Part shown: positions 24,539 to 36,196 of the stretch, one piece after another
Layout: each line of letters begins with the position of its first letter
Position numbering within the stretch: the stretch's first letter is position 1
From: Burhinus oedicnemus
Lineage: Eukaryota; Chordata; Aves; Charadriiformes; Burhinidae
Assembly: GCA_008921705.1 (NCBI GenBank)
Contig: VFFE01008422.1
Coordinates: forward strand, 35,405-99,404
Direction of reading: 5' to 3'
DNA length: 64,000 bases
The notes under the pieces: model-generated
Told to the model about the DNA's origin: nothing
Seen by the model: only the letters and a program-made list of their open reading frames with translations
Databases searched by the model: none
Position numbers and translations under genes: made by a program

Positions 24539-27500
24539 CAAGACATGAGAGTTTGGTAACACTATTACAAGCTTTTAGTCTTACTTGTCTTCTGGTCTTT
24601 CCCAATCATGATTTATAATTTTATTCACATTCAAGTGGCTATTTCCATCCTCTGCAAACTTCTTGTTTGCTTTCTACTTAAGCTCGGTTTTTTGGAATGG
24701 TTTTAGACAAATACCTTTACCATCAGATTTTTTTTTTACGATCTTTATTACTATATGAGCCAGAATCACCATTACTGAGTAACTGAAACTTATATCAAGC
24801 AGTGTATTCATCTGGAAGAAAATGATTAAAAAGCAATTACTGAGATTCCATCAAATTTTTGGCCCAATCTGATTTCTAATTTAATTTATTTTGGTAGTAC
24901 GGAAGGTCTGCTACAGTACTTTTTGATTCAAATTCACAAAGCCATCACCTAGAATATCTGGATGAAATGTAGGTAGTGGAATGATTCTTGGTGAAGTAGT
25001 ACTGTATCATTTGCTTTTTAAACCATGTCTTGAGGGAAAATGGAAGCAGTTCATTAATATAAAAATTTGCAGTGGTATTGGTTTTAAATAAAAACTAGAG
25101 CTGAGTCAATGTTGCAGTGTTACAAAAAGGAAAAGTTCAGAAATATCACTTGCTTTAAAAAAAAATATTTACTTCAGCTGCATTAGTTCTCTTCTGTGAT
25201 TTGCTCTCTGTGATTTTGCTAAAATGAACATTCTAGTAAATAAATTTATCAGCAAAGTGAAAAAAAAAGAAAAAAGAATAGCCACTGAAAATGAGCTATT
25301 AATTTGTAAAAGTAAGATATCAGATTCCACTTAGGAAAGTGGACTGACTGTCTTTTGCATTCAAAGAAAGCTAATCTGCCAGATGACTTATATTCAGTGA
25401 AATGAATGCACCAAAAAACATTCTGAAAGGTCTGGGAGGAAACAAAGAGTAGAAGAAGCGCTGATGAGCACAGAAAATTCACAAGGAAGAACACCAGCTG
25501 ATTATATCTTGATAGCTGCTGGAACAATCTATGATGTGTCAATATTTCTCTGGCTATAAGAATGCCAATAATAATACCTCTCTGATACCTCTTAGCAGAA
25601 GGCTTCTGGTTATCTGCTTGGCTGACCAATTTTCTCAAAAGCTTTTGCTTTCTGATAGCTAGGTCTTTATTTCTCCATCTAAACTGGTAATCAAGGAAAA
25701 ATCAGTTTGAACAGGTGAATGGCTACAGTACTTCATGCAAATTTATATCTTTATACGATATTGAGTAGTAAAATGGGTCTGGTATGAGCATTTTTTTTCT
25801 GTCAAGGCAACATTTATTTCTGTTTCTTCATAATGAAAAGAGAGGGGACTTCCTAAAGGATCCTTACAGCATAAAAGTTTTGTGTCTCTGAATAAAGGGG
25901 GTAGGTTTTCCATTTCCCAAAATCATGCACAGTCTTAGGAATGTGTAATATGTTCCTGTCCTGAAATCTCATCTGGGGACATGAGGAAGAGGTACCAGAG
26001 CAGAGAGGTATGGCAGGAAAATGAAAGAAATGCAGATATAAAAATTGTTTTTCAGAACCATGGCTCTGTGTGGCATGGTATCTGGGTAAGATGTCCCTTT
26101 CAAAAGGTACAAGATGAATTTCAGATGAATGCCTATGATTCAGAGGGTGAAGGGAGCAGTTTTCAGGCTCACATGCTGAAAGACGACAACTCAGAGCTAG
26201 CTGGGGTTCACAGCTAGTGCTTAAACAATAGCCTGAGTCTGCAGACCAAACTAGAAAGGTGTACAAGATTTTCTTCCTCTGTGACAGAACAGGGGTGTGA
26301 GCACTGATGAGCAGAATGTGAAAGATGATCCAGAGTCAGTTGCATGGGAGGGAGCTCCAGCAGAAATCACCACAGAGCACCTTAGCACTCAGGGAGATGC
26401 AAAGTTCATGCAAGAAATCTTGGGATAGCAGGAATTACATGGTTTACTTGTGGTCCTTTTGTTAGGCTCTCTAGTTTAGACAAAATAAAATTCAAGCCCT
26501 GAAGAGAAAGACTTCAGCTGCAAGTCTGCTGAACACACTTTGATGCACTTGCTGGTGAAATGGACTTCAGTACAGTTTGCTAGAAAAGCTGAATTAGTTC
26601 AACACTAGATTTTTGTCTTCCTAAGCCACTGCATGAAGTATCACCCTTCTAGATTTGTCAGTCTCTTTTGTTTCTTCCCAAAGTACTTATCTCTCACATT
26701 TTCTTTGGTTTTGACTCCTGATCTAAACCCATTATTTTAGAGGGGAAAAAGTGGAGTTCAAAACATCTGCTGCAAAGTGCATTTCACAAGGCTGGAGAAA
26801 ACTTCATTGCATTCTTTATTACAGGTCTGAAACATTATTGACTTCAGCACTAAAAGCAACTGTAAATTTCATAGGAGCTTCCTCCGCAAATCAGAATTAG
26901 CACTATTGCACCAGTTGGTGCAACTCCTTCAGAACTCTTCAGTGGTTTTGTTTAAAAGAGAAATAAACAAGGAAGCATGAGCTCAGGCCTTTAAAAGCTA
27001 CAGAGAAGTTCACTCTTCAGAGAAAAATCAAACACAGATCCAGGTTGCAGCTGGATGAGGAAACAGAAAGGGACAACTGCAACACCCTCGCTTCAGATAG
27101 TCTGTGCTTAGCTGTGATTAGACACATAGGAAAGCCTCATGGGGTTTTTTGCTGTGAGAAAAAGGTAAAGAAAACCATTGTATACAGTGAAGTAGAAAGG
27201 CTACTGCTGTGCTCTCTTTCCCCTGCATTCTTCTTTTTTCTTTTTTTTCTTCATAAGAAGGGTGTTCCTTTCCTCAAAGAGAGAAGGAGAGGGAGAAAGA
27301 CTGTAAACTGTTCAAAAGGACCGTGAGAAAACAGGAAGCTTTTCAAAGTACAAGAGAAAGCAAGATGAAATCTATTTGCAGGCGGTTCCCCGGGGACAGG
27401 CAAGCCATTGTTAAGCAGGCTGTTCATATAGCTATATCCTTCCTTCTGCCGAGGAGGAGCTTGGTGCCAAAAGGCTGCTATCTGGTCATTGCCTTAACCC

Positions 27501-28238
27501 TCTGAATACCAGCCAGAAATACTTGCTAAAGTCTTTCAAGGGCTCTGCCAGAGAGGCAAGGGATGTTCCTAATGCCAAAGAGCAATTCCTGATTCTCCCT
27601 TTGCTCCACTCTGTTCAGCGGCATTGATGTTGATTCATACCCCTTCAGCCATAGGAGAAACTGGTTCACTGTGCTTACTTGTTTCTTTCCTCCTAGGAAC
27701 ATTGGGTGGGGACAGAGGAGTAAAAAAAATAAGAAAAATAGGTGTTCTTGTAGAGCTTCTGTTACTGGCTGGAAAATATAGTGTTGGTACTCCAGTTCCT
27801 GGCTGGCTTTGCTTTTATTTTTTCAAAGTGAAATGTTTCAAAGTTATCAAAGCAAAATGAGGAAGTAAAAAAGATTTATTTTGACATTTTCCTATTAAAA
27901 TTATCACTGAAAGCCATATTTTTCTATGACATTTTGAAGTTCTACATTTTACAAGAGAAAATTCCATTTAAAATTTTTCATCCAGCTTTGCTTCTTGATG
28001 AAAGACTCCTTTTAAGAAAATATTTACTTCCATAAAGATGTTGGATGAAAGAGTTCTAGAAATTGCTTCCAGATCAATCTTCAGTTACTTAGGCATAAAC
28101 TGGGTAATACGCTCCACTCCATATTTATAGCCCTCTTAGAGCAGATCAAAGTGGGAATAAAACCTACAGCCTTTGACTTCACGAGGTATGACTGCAATAA
28201 TGAACCAGATAGGCAGCAAAAGGAACAGATGTAGTGTC

Positions 28239-28431
28239 TGTCGTGGTTTGGCCTCAGCCGGCAACAGAGAACCATGCAGTTGCCTGCTCAACCCCCGAGG
28301 GCGGTGGGGAAAATCGGAAGAAAAAGGCAAAACTCGTGGGTTGAGATAAAAGGCAGTTTAACATAACAGCAAACGAAAGAGGAGAACAACAACAACAACA
28401 GTGACGGAGGGATGCACACACAGGGTTACTG
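28239..28431 (-). mobile_element. Downstream LTR (minus strand), partial, ends at an assembly gap
   Basis: It starts TGTCGTGGTTTGGCCTCAGC on the plus strand and is almost identical to 29272-29463. The differences seen are ATGCAG versus ACGCAG and one CAACAACAACAACAGTGA versus CAACAACAACAACTGA change. It breaks off at GGGTTACTG, where the N run begins. The near-identity implies a young insertion or recent gene conversion. Confidence 0.88.
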
Positions 28432-28451
28432 NNNNNNNNNNNNNNNNNNNN
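28432..28451. other. Assembly gap (20 N)
   Basis: Twenty Ns inside an LTR/CR1 junction. The LTR should continue for about 176 bp after this point, and the CR1 on the other side lacks its 3' terminal repeats, so real sequence is missing here. Confidence 0.97.
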
Positions 28452-28880
28452 GATCATCTAGTCCAACCCCCCTGCCAGAGAGGTTCACCTAGAGCAGGTT
28501 GCACAGGATGGCGTCCAGGCGGGTTTTGAAGGTCTCCAGAGTCGGAGACTCCACCACTTCTCTGGGCAGCCTGTTCCAGTGCTCTGCCGCCCTCCAAGTA
28601 AACTTCCTCCTCATGTTTAGATGGAACTTCCTACGTTCAAGTTTCTGCCCGTTACCTCTTGTCCTATCACTGGGCACCACTGCATAAAGACTGGTGCCAT
28701 CCTCCCGGCACCCTCCCTTTAAGTATTTATGAGCACTGATCTGCATGTAAGCAAGAGTCCTTTTCTGCCAGGCAGCTTTCCAGCCACTCCTCCCCAAGCC
28801 TGTAGCGTTGCCTGGGGTTGTTGTGGCCCAAGTGCAGGACCCGGCACTTGGCCTTGTTAAACCTCATGCAATTGGCTTCA
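28452..28880 (-). mobile_element. CR1 LINE copy 4, 3' fragment with an internal deletion
   Basis: The minus-strand frame reads [38 protein letters not shown] near the 3' end. Upstream, the sequence jumps from the LEEWL/AEKD-like region (28800) directly to YLKGGCRED, so the middle of the RT C-terminal domain is deleted. The 3' end is lost in the gap. Confidence 0.88.
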
Positions 28881-29271
28881 TCACCCCCCTGCCTGGCCCC
28901 GCACGCAGGGATGATCCCAAAGCGGTTGTGCCTTGTGGTACAGTTGCCAAAGGCAAGATTCAGGAAGAAGCCATGGCATTGAGAGGAAAGGCAGGGGCTA
29001 GCACGTGGCTTTGGGGCATGCAGGTGAACATCCCAGCTCTCGGCTCAAACCCCGAACCAAAATGGCCCGTAGGTGCCTCTTGGAGCAAACCGTTGTGAGG
29101 GGCCAGAGTGCAGAGACCCCAGCGACTTGCATCCTCTCCCCTGTTAGCCTGAGCCCCATTCACCTCTGCAAAACATGCCAGAATTACCCTTTTTTGGAAG
29201 GTTGCTCAGGATACAATGAGAAAACACCTGCAAGTGCTTCAAGGGCTTGAAGATATTTGCCCCTTGCAGGG

Positions 29272-29640
29272 TGTCGTGGTTTGGCCTCAGCCGGCAACAG
29301 AGAACCACGCAGTTGCCTGCTCAACCCCCGAGGGCGGTGGGGAAAATCGGAAGAAAAAGGCAAAACTCGTGGGTTGAGATAAAAGGCAGTTTAACATAAC
29401 AGCAAACGAAAGAGGAGAACAACAACAACAACTGACGGAGGGATGCACACACAGGGTTACTGTACCGACGCTCACCGACCGGACCGGACCGCGCAGCCCC
29501 AGCCCGCTCCGGCTCCCGAACCACGCCTTCCTCCCCCTCCCGGCTAGCTCCCTTTTATGGACTGGGCATGGCGTCACGTGGTATGGAATACCTGTGTCCC
29601 GGGCCAGAGAATTAACCCTATCCCCGCCAGAACCAGGACA
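29272..29640 (-). mobile_element. Upstream LTR (minus strand), complete, 369 bp
   Basis: It runs TGTCGTGG (29272) to CCAGGACA (29640) on the plus strand; read on the minus strand it is TGTCCTGGTTCTGGC...CCACGACA. A minus-strand CATAAAAGGGAG TATA-like box lies near 29555. A GC-rich stretch (CCGACCGGACCGGACCGCGC, 29480-29499) and a CAACAACAACAAC tract lie in the R-U5 part. The 5-bp sequence GTGTC follows at 29641. Confidence 0.88.
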
Positions 29641-30111
29641 GTGTCCAATACTGAATAAGAATATAAACATTCATAAGGAAGAAATTAGAGATGAGCACAG
29701 TGAAGAAAGCCAAAGCCTCAAAAGTTTATGGGGAGAGGGGAGAAGAGGGGATGGAAAGGGAATGTCAGCCTCCAATGTGCTGGAGGGAGGTAGCAAACTG
29801 GAATTCCCAGAGGATTCTAAAAAGGCCAGATGGTCTCAGAGGCTATTTCGTTAGGATACTGATGTCCTGCCCTGAATTTCAGTCTGGTAATTACAGTTGG
29901 CTCATTCAAATCCCTTCTGCAGTTCAATTTTTCTGTAGCTTTCTTTGAGTCCTTCCCTGATCTGTTGTATAGCACCACTGTGTGAAGTCATGACGGCTGC
30001 TGCTTTTCCATGGTCCTCTGCAGAGTGCACAAGTTGATCTATGTGTTTAGTCAGTGTTTCAAGCTATTAAGCACTTAGACTTCTGTTCGCTGTACTAAGC
30101 AAATGTCAGGT

Positions 30112-30205
30112 ATAGAATCAACTAGGTTGGAAGGGACCTTTATGATCATCGAGTCCAACCATCAACCTAACACTGCCAAAACCACCACTAAACCACATCC
30201 CATGT
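30112..30205 (-). mobile_element. CR1 3'-end fragment (about 95 bp)
   Basis: It contains TAGAATCAACTAGGTTGGAAGG, then CATCGAGTCCAACCATCAACC and CTAAACCACATCCCATG, the standard CR1 3' UTR in reverse. It is heavily 5'-truncated. Confidence 0.88.
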
Positions 30206-30507
30206 TTATTGTTCTCAAACCACAGTGGCATTTAAATGCTCACTAAGTGGAAAAAATATTTGAGGATGAAAGTTATTGATATTGAAGGGGAAGGGAGTAA
30301 ATTGCAGATATTTACCTCCATTATTTTGTGCTACCTAAGCAGAACCTGGATCAAGAAAGGAAACTAGACTGTTTTATGCTAATTTAAACACAACTGTAGA
30401 ATGTGTTAGCAAATCTTGTTTTTCTAATTCTACCATATCACCAGGTGATAACATCACAGAAATATCCAGTGGGTTTTCGCCTCTGCCACCAAAGGAGATA
30501 CACTTAC

Positions 30508-30699
30508 CTTGCATTTAAAGGGTTTAACATCAGAGTGAACAATCATGTGGGCCTTGAGAGTCTGCTTTTGCACAAAACTCTTGAAGCACAAATGGCATTG
30601 ATAGGCTCTGATATTGGTGTGGATCAGGATGTGTCGCTTCATGTTGGCCAGCAGAGTAAATTCCCGGCCACAAATTCCACATTTGTGCTCTTTCACACC
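30508..30699 (-). CDS. ZNF366: ZNF366 second coding exon: zinc fingers 8, 9 and the start of 10
   Basis: The acceptor is GTTTTCTTACAG (AG at 30701-30700); the exon starts GGTGTGAAAGAG. The donor is TGCAAG/GTAAGTG after 30508. It is 192 nt, exactly 64 codons (residues 434-497), phase 0 at both ends. It encodes fingers HKCGICGREFTLLANMKRH and YQCHLCFKSFVQKQTLKAH, then KPFKCK, the first half of finger 10. Inter-finger linkers (HTNIRAY, HSDVKPF) are degenerate forms of the TGEKP linker, as in the rest of this protein. Confidence 0.96.
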
Positions 30700-32791
30700 C
30701 TGTAAGAAAACAAAAAAATCAGAAAATTCTGTAGATGGAATATTTTCTAGATAATTTCATCTTCAGTACAGCAATATATGAATTATTCTGCAATAGCAAA
30801 GCAGGTAATAAATTATTTTGCTTTTAACATCATTTGCTAAAGTAATAGATACTTATGTATTTTTTCTTAGCAAATTCTTACAAGAATCTGAGAATCAGAG
30901 AGGGAAAACAAAATGTAAGCTTAATGAAATAATGAGTTGTTTCCATCAGTAAGTTTACAAATCAGTGAGACATAGTATCAGAGCTTCTCTGTCCTACTCT
31001 GCTGCTAATGTAAAATATTGGTCAAATGTGTACACTTATTGACCAAGGATAAAAGCTAGCCAGTTAAGAGAATGAAGTAGTGCCTGCCTATGGTAATTGA
31101 GCATCATTGGCTTCTAAAAAAGACCTGTCTCTTTTTTGAAGGAAGCTATAGAAAATAATCTGAAATAACTGAGAAGTATTCAAGCAATGCCACCAAATAA
31201 GGATGTACATGTTACATTCAAGGAAGAGAAAAATCTATTTGCTCTTAGTGGGACTTGCACTAACTCTAATGGAGTGACTCCATTTTATCTGGTGTTTACA
31301 GAGCATTTCTAGCACCCTGTATGTCATCTGGTCAATTTACTAATGCATAATTCAATATTCTTGGTCACACCCATGTGGTCTAACTGCCAGCTCTTCAAAA
31401 AGTCATTTAGATGCTATGAAAATCAATGGATTTACCACTAAACACTTTAAGAGTTTAACTTGCTGAAGGTAATGAGGATTTACTAGTGAAGTGCCAAGAG
31501 CAATTACTCCTGCAGGCCCCCATTACAAAGATGACTCGAAACAATCTCTACTTTTGTACCAATAAGCGGTTTTCATAGTTAATTGCATAGCTAAAACTGT
31601 GAATACCAACAGTAACTCTAAGTGTCTGCTTATCTGATGTGAGCCTACATTTCGGCAGCAAAGTACTGTTAATTATGTTCACAGCTGCAGCTGTGGACAA
31701 AGAAGCAGAAGCTCTCTAAAGGCTCAAGGGCACTGCATTTCCTATGACAAAAAACTATCAAGTTTTGAATTAGTAGAATTTTGCATGGTAAATCCAAAGA
31801 CCAGGGAATCTCCAGAAAGAGCAGAAATTATAATAGTGTAGTAAGGAAGAACAAGCAAATGTGGAAGTAGAGGTTGTTGTTTTTTAACAGAAAATGCGTC
31901 TATTAGACTAAAATACTGTAGCTTTCTGTTTTTCATATAAAAGTCAAAATTCAAGTGTTAAAGGAAAAAATATGCAAGACAAAGCAAATTTTTATAAAAC
32001 GAGGGGGTTTTGACTTGTCTTAATAACATTGTTGTAAAGGTGGATAAACTAATTTCAGACATTGCTGAATGGAACACTTATATTTTTCCTATTTTTTAAA
32101 GTGATCCTTTTGGATGTGTTCCAAAGCCTGCTCCTAGTCTAAACTGACACTACTGTCATTACTGACAGCAGTGGCAAGACTGCCCCTTCAATACAAATTG
32201 TCTGGGATTATGGTCCTGTTTGTCCACTTTTATTAACTGGCATTCTGGATAACTTATGCACAAAGGGGAATTTTTCTTAGGTTGGTTTTTTCCCTAAATG
32301 TCTCATTATAATGATTCTTCAAATTCTGATGAGTAATAATATAGTTTCTTTTGCTGCATACATACAGCCTACTGCATATCCACCTACTTCCCAGTTAAGG
32401 GAAACAAAGCAATAGATCTGTTTTTCAGTATAAAATTTCTGTTAAAATTTCAGGGGAGTTAGACAGGTCTACAAAATTATATTATTTTACAGAAGGTCAT
32501 TCTGAAGATAAAACCTAGAAACAGAGAGATGTGAATACAATTTTGGGAAGTAATACAGGTGTTTTAATTTAACTCCTGTTTATAAGAAAACATTTTTGCA
32601 TGTACTTTCTTATGACTGACAGAGACATCTAGCTTCTAGTATTGCCAGTGCTGCTGGGGCTTTTTCTCTGCATAAAATTCTTCCACTGGACTAATTGCCT
32701 TCTTTCCAAAGAGGTATGTGTATCTTTAGTAGTCTGTAATCCTTGTGCTACCTTCCAATGCAAGGTGACGGTGCAACTCATGATGGCTTAC
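30700..32791 (-). other. ZNF366 intron 1 of the coding part (phase 0)
   Basis: About 2.1 kb of unique AT-rich sequence between the donor CACAAG/GTAAGCC (32791-32790) and the acceptor at 30701-30700. I see no repeat or exon-like signal in it. Confidence 0.75.
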
Positions 32792-34090
32792 CTTGTGAGT
32801 TAGGGAGTGTTGTTTGAGATGGTGAGGCTGCACAAACTCCATGCCACATTCAGTGCAGATATACGGACGGATGTCTTTGTGCTTCATCATGTGGTTTTGC
32901 AGCTGACTCGGGTACTGGAAGGTCTTATCACATTCAGTGCAATTGTACTGTATACGGCCACGGTGGGTTGTTAAGTGTCTCTTCAGCTGGGCCAAGGTTG
33001 GGAAGTCCAGACCACACTCCACACAAATGTTCTCTCGGCCACTCTCGTGCTTAGACTCATGTGCTTTCAGCTCGCTGGGATAGGCAAAACCTCTGCCACA
33101 GATGCTGCAGTTATAAGGCTTGATGTCACTGTGTTGCATCATGTGTCTCTTAAGGTGACTGGTTTGAGTGAAAGCCTTGTGGCACACCTGGCACTTATGT
33201 GGCCTAGTGCCCTGGTGTGTCAACATATGCGTGTGCAAGTGGCTCAGCTGCTTGAAAAGTTTGCCACACCGGGTGCAAGAATGTGGCTTAATGCCACTGT
33301 GCCCCAAGATATGGGTGACCAAATTGTACTTGGATGTATAGGACTTCTCACACATAGGACATTGCCAGCGTTTCTGTTCACCCCCCACATCAACATAGTA
33401 GCTGTCGTTTATCTGAAGGTTGACATCTACTCTTTCCACTTTCTGTTTATTTTCACCACTTCCTCTTACTTCAGCCGTCCTGGAGGGTGGCTCTGGAGGC
33501 CTTTTCATTTGAAAGGGGTTCCTGAAATGAAAGTTTGGGGGCACAATAAAAGGAAACATTAAGCCAGGATGGACTTTAGGATAATAACGGTAAGGAGCCT
33601 GCATGACTGCTGGGCTACTGGGCCATGCCATCTTAGGCTTCACTGGTTCTTGCTTAATGGGCTTGGCTCCAGAGTGCTCCAGAGTTCTATAGAACTGAAA
33701 ACCAAAGTTGCAGAGGTCGATCATCTGGGAACTGTATTTGGGCTGTGCTGTCTGTTGAAACACCAAGGGGAGACTGGGAGAGCCTATATCACTGTGATCT
33801 TCAGGTCTGTCTGGTGGTGATGAGGAACACTCAAGAGCGACAGAAGGAGGCATTTTTGTTGGCATACTCTTGCGTTTCCGAGACCCTCCTTCCAAGGACC
33901 CCTGGAAAGTTTCCATGTCTCCAAGAGGAGGAGGACCATAGTGGAAATGTGAGAGGTGTGGTCTGAATTCTTCAACAAATTGAGTCGTTCTGTGTGGCTT
34001 TGTAACAGGGCTCAGCAGCTGAAGACAGCAGGAAAAGGGAGAGGCTCGTGTATTGTCCACATTAAAACTCATTTCTTCATTCTTCATCAT
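32792..34090 (-). CDS. ZNF366: ZNF366 first coding exon: N-terminal region and zinc fingers 1-7
   Basis: It has 433 codons. Residues 1-240 are low-complexity and Pro-rich, with a basic RKRK cluster at 71-74 (candidate nuclear signal), IKQE at 145-148 (sumoylation-type psi-K-x-E) and SQMIDLCNFGFQFYR at 121-135. Seven C2H2 fingers follow from residue 242 (WQCPMCEKSYTSKYNLVTH onward) to the HSLTHK end. The donor is CACAAG/GTAAGCC. The start is the first of two ATGs (ATGATGAAG); A at -3 gives a fair context. The frame is open upstream back to the acceptor at 34121-34120, so an earlier start in an upstream exon cannot be excluded. The product is a nuclear DNA-binding regulator expressed in dendritic cells in mammals. 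Confidence 0.95.
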
Positions 34091-34121
34091 ATTTAATTTT
34101 TTCTGTGTTGCCCAAATTCCT
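34091..34121 (-). promoter_or_regulatory. ZNF366: Probable splice acceptor and 5' UTR start of the first coding exon
   Basis: On the minus strand a T-rich tract (GTTTTTTTTGTTTGTTTTAAG) ends in AG at 34121-34120, and 29 nt of leader lead to the ATG. This fits a gene whose first exon is non-coding. Reads would be needed to confirm it. Confidence 0.6.
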
Positions 34122-36196
34122 TAAAACAAACAAAAAAAACCCAAATTTCTTTTTTTCTTCCTGTTCTCCTGGGGTTAACATTTATTGTCTAGTTTATTGG
34201 TTTAGAGGTTGTTGTTTTTTTAATTAAATGCAACTAAGGATGTCTTAGGCCCATATAAGACAAATGCCTTTTAAAGCAGAATTAAATTGGCTAGAGGAGA
34301 ACAAAGAAGCTTTAGTCTTCCTGTGGTAGAATTGATGGTTTAAATCAAATTTGACCCATACAACAACTTTGCAACATAAACATGCTGTACCGTGACACAC
34401 TACTTAGCAGATGAATCTGTAAGGCAATGTTTCTGCTTAATTTAATTAAGCCAGGCTATTTTTGGGCAAAATCCTGTCCTTGGCTGTACATGCACAGGCT
34501 CTAGAAATTGGCGGTGCATCTAAAGGATATGGCAATACAAACAATAATGTGCACATTTATTATGGCTGTGACATGAAACGTCAAACCAAAAAAACTTAAA
34601 CTTCTTTGTATCATTAACATGTGCTGCTGTGAGAGAAAACAATGACCAAGTGATCTAAGGACACTGTGTACCATCAGGTTTTGCGCTGTGTTTCCTGGCT
34701 TCTCTCACTTTGTGTTGTAATAAGAAGGCAGAGATTAATTAATTCTCTTTCTTTTAATCCCAGAGATATTTACCTGGCAGATTTGGGGGAGGAAAGGCCT
34801 TTGACCACTCTCTGAATTACTTTCAGTTTTATAGACATAATCTTGGGGGTTTTTTGTTTGTTTCTGAACAGGTGGGCAAAACCCCCACTTTAAATCTAAA
34901 TACAGAATTGATGTCAACAACCCCTCAGGTCTCCAGAGTAATTGGCACCTAAGAATGCTCCGATCCTTTCTATGGTCCACTGTGACAAGGCAGATTAATA
35001 ATTGTCCTCTGGCAAAATTTTATATTCCACTGATTCTACAGGGAGCTTCTCCTGAATTTGGAGTTCATCTAAAATATTGATTATGAATTTTGGTTCATCT
35101 TAAATAATGCTTCTACCTTTTGCCTTGGCTCTCTAGGGATGCACTTATCTGAAACTCTGTGTGTGTATGTCTGTGTACATACATCTGTCCAACCAGGCAG
35201 AGGTTAGGTTGGAAAACTAGACATATTTTCCCTCTGTTACCTGTGATGTGTTGATGCTATTTATAAAACCATTCTTGGAAATATTGGGTGGAGAGCATGA
35301 AGGTGGTTAGAGTACTAAAGACACTCATGTTTTGTTTCAGGAAGCTCCATGCTGGACAAATCTGCTTCTAAAGATAGATAAAAGCACGTCTCTGACATTG
35401 TTAGGCTGTGGACAAGAGAAGGCATCTCAAAAAACCTGCTTGCAAACAGATTACTTCCTTCTAATAGAGTAGATTGTGGATTTATCTTTGAGATACTGTG
35501 TGAAGCCAAAGGCTCAGTGACAAAACTTTAGACAAAGGGATCAATCAATGCACAAAGAAGGAACAGTAATTGAAGTGAAAATTGTAGGATCTCTAAAACG
35601 ATGATTCTAAAAACACCTGTGATTGGGCAAAAGTCTAAAAAGAAAAAAAATTGCTTAAAACTGGGATAAGTATCTAATAATTATACCAGGATGTGACTTT
35701 CAGTCCCTAGCTCATTGATTGACAGTAGTGTATACACACAAAATATATACAAATATATATGTGTGTATGTGTAAATACATATAAAAATATATATAAGCAT
35801 GTGTGTGTGTGCATTCCATCAGAGAGGATTGTTAGGGAGTATGCATTTATTATGTTTGTCACCCTGAACAACCTGGGCAAAATGAAGAACAGTTAGATCT
35901 GGAAGACTCTTTGGGTACAAAGCATTGACTTATTAAAAAGGGAGAAAGGGAAAGGAATCCTCTGAATACCAAAAAAGACTCCACTTCTTTCCAAAAGGGA
36001 AAAAAAGGTTTTCAAAATTCATCTTAAGCAATGTTAAGCTCATACAATTTGAACATAAAATATACCTGTAGACCAAAATCTCCCTTTCAAAATATGGACC
36101 TGCCCTACAAATGTCTTCTATCTTGTTTATCTGATTCTTCCACAGAAAAATGAGTATAAAATGCTTCAGAAAGCCCATAGCAATTGAGAACTCGGC
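34120..36196. other. Upstream sequence or 5' intron of ZNF366, no exon recognised
   Basis: Unique AT-rich sequence. The non-coding first exon of ZNF366 should lie here or further right, but nothing in the sequence (no CpG-rich stretch) identifies it. Confidence 0.55.
35729..35813. repeat. AT/TG-rich simple repeat
   Basis: Mixed TATACACACA, AAATATATAC, ATATGTGTGTATGTG and GTGTGTGTGTG tracts; a degenerate dinucleotide microsatellite. Confidence 0.85.

Larger units (their letters stand above)
28239..29640 (-). mobile_element. LTR-bounded element with an assembly gap, in ZNF366 intron 2
   Basis: Two direct LTR copies bound the interval: 28239-28431 (partial, running into a run of N) and 29272-29640 (complete). 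The direct repeat GTGTC lies just outside both ends, at 28234-28238 and 29641-29645. This suggests one two-LTR insertion rather than two unrelated solo LTRs. Between them are a CR1 3' fragment (28452-28880) and about 390 bp of unassigned sequence (28881-29271); no gag, pol or env can be recognised. The internal part next to the upstream LTR starts CCCTGCAAGGGGC on the minus strand and lacks the usual TGG of a primer-binding site. The true internal region may be collapsed in the gap. Confidence 0.65.
23281..30507 (-). other. ZNF366 intron 2 (phase 0), with CR1 and LTR insertions
   Basis: A 7.2-kb intron. It contains CR1 pieces at 24081-24538 (plus strand), 28452-28880 and 30112-30205 (minus strand), and an LTR-bounded element at 28239-29640. 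Outside these (23281-24080, 24539-28233, 29646-30111, 30206-30507) I see only unique AT-rich sequence with no exon-like signal. Confidence 0.75.
17141..34119 (-). other. ZNF366: ZNF366 gene span: four coding exons and three introns
   Basis: The coding exons are 34090-32792, 30699-30508, 23280-23106 and 17649-17141. Their lengths (1299, 192, 175 and 509 nt) sum to 2175, giving 724 residues and a stop, close to the ~744 residues I recall for the mammalian protein. All donors are GT and all acceptors AG; intron phases are 0, 0 and 1. ZNF366 (DC-SCRIPT) is a nuclear C2H2 zinc-finger regulator known from dendritic cells. It is reported to act as a corepressor of nuclear receptors such as estrogen receptor alpha, through CtBP and histone deacetylases. 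The non-coding first exon and the promoter were not found; they should lie right of 34119. Confidence 0.93.

Noticed and set aside
28390..28405. CAACAACAAC tract as an independent microsatellite
   Set aside because: It is part of the LTR and recurs at the same place in the second LTR copy.
32975..33966. Plus-strand open frames opposite the first ZNF366 coding exon
   Set aside because: They are mirror images of the zinc-finger coding sequence. The minus strand explains the region fully.
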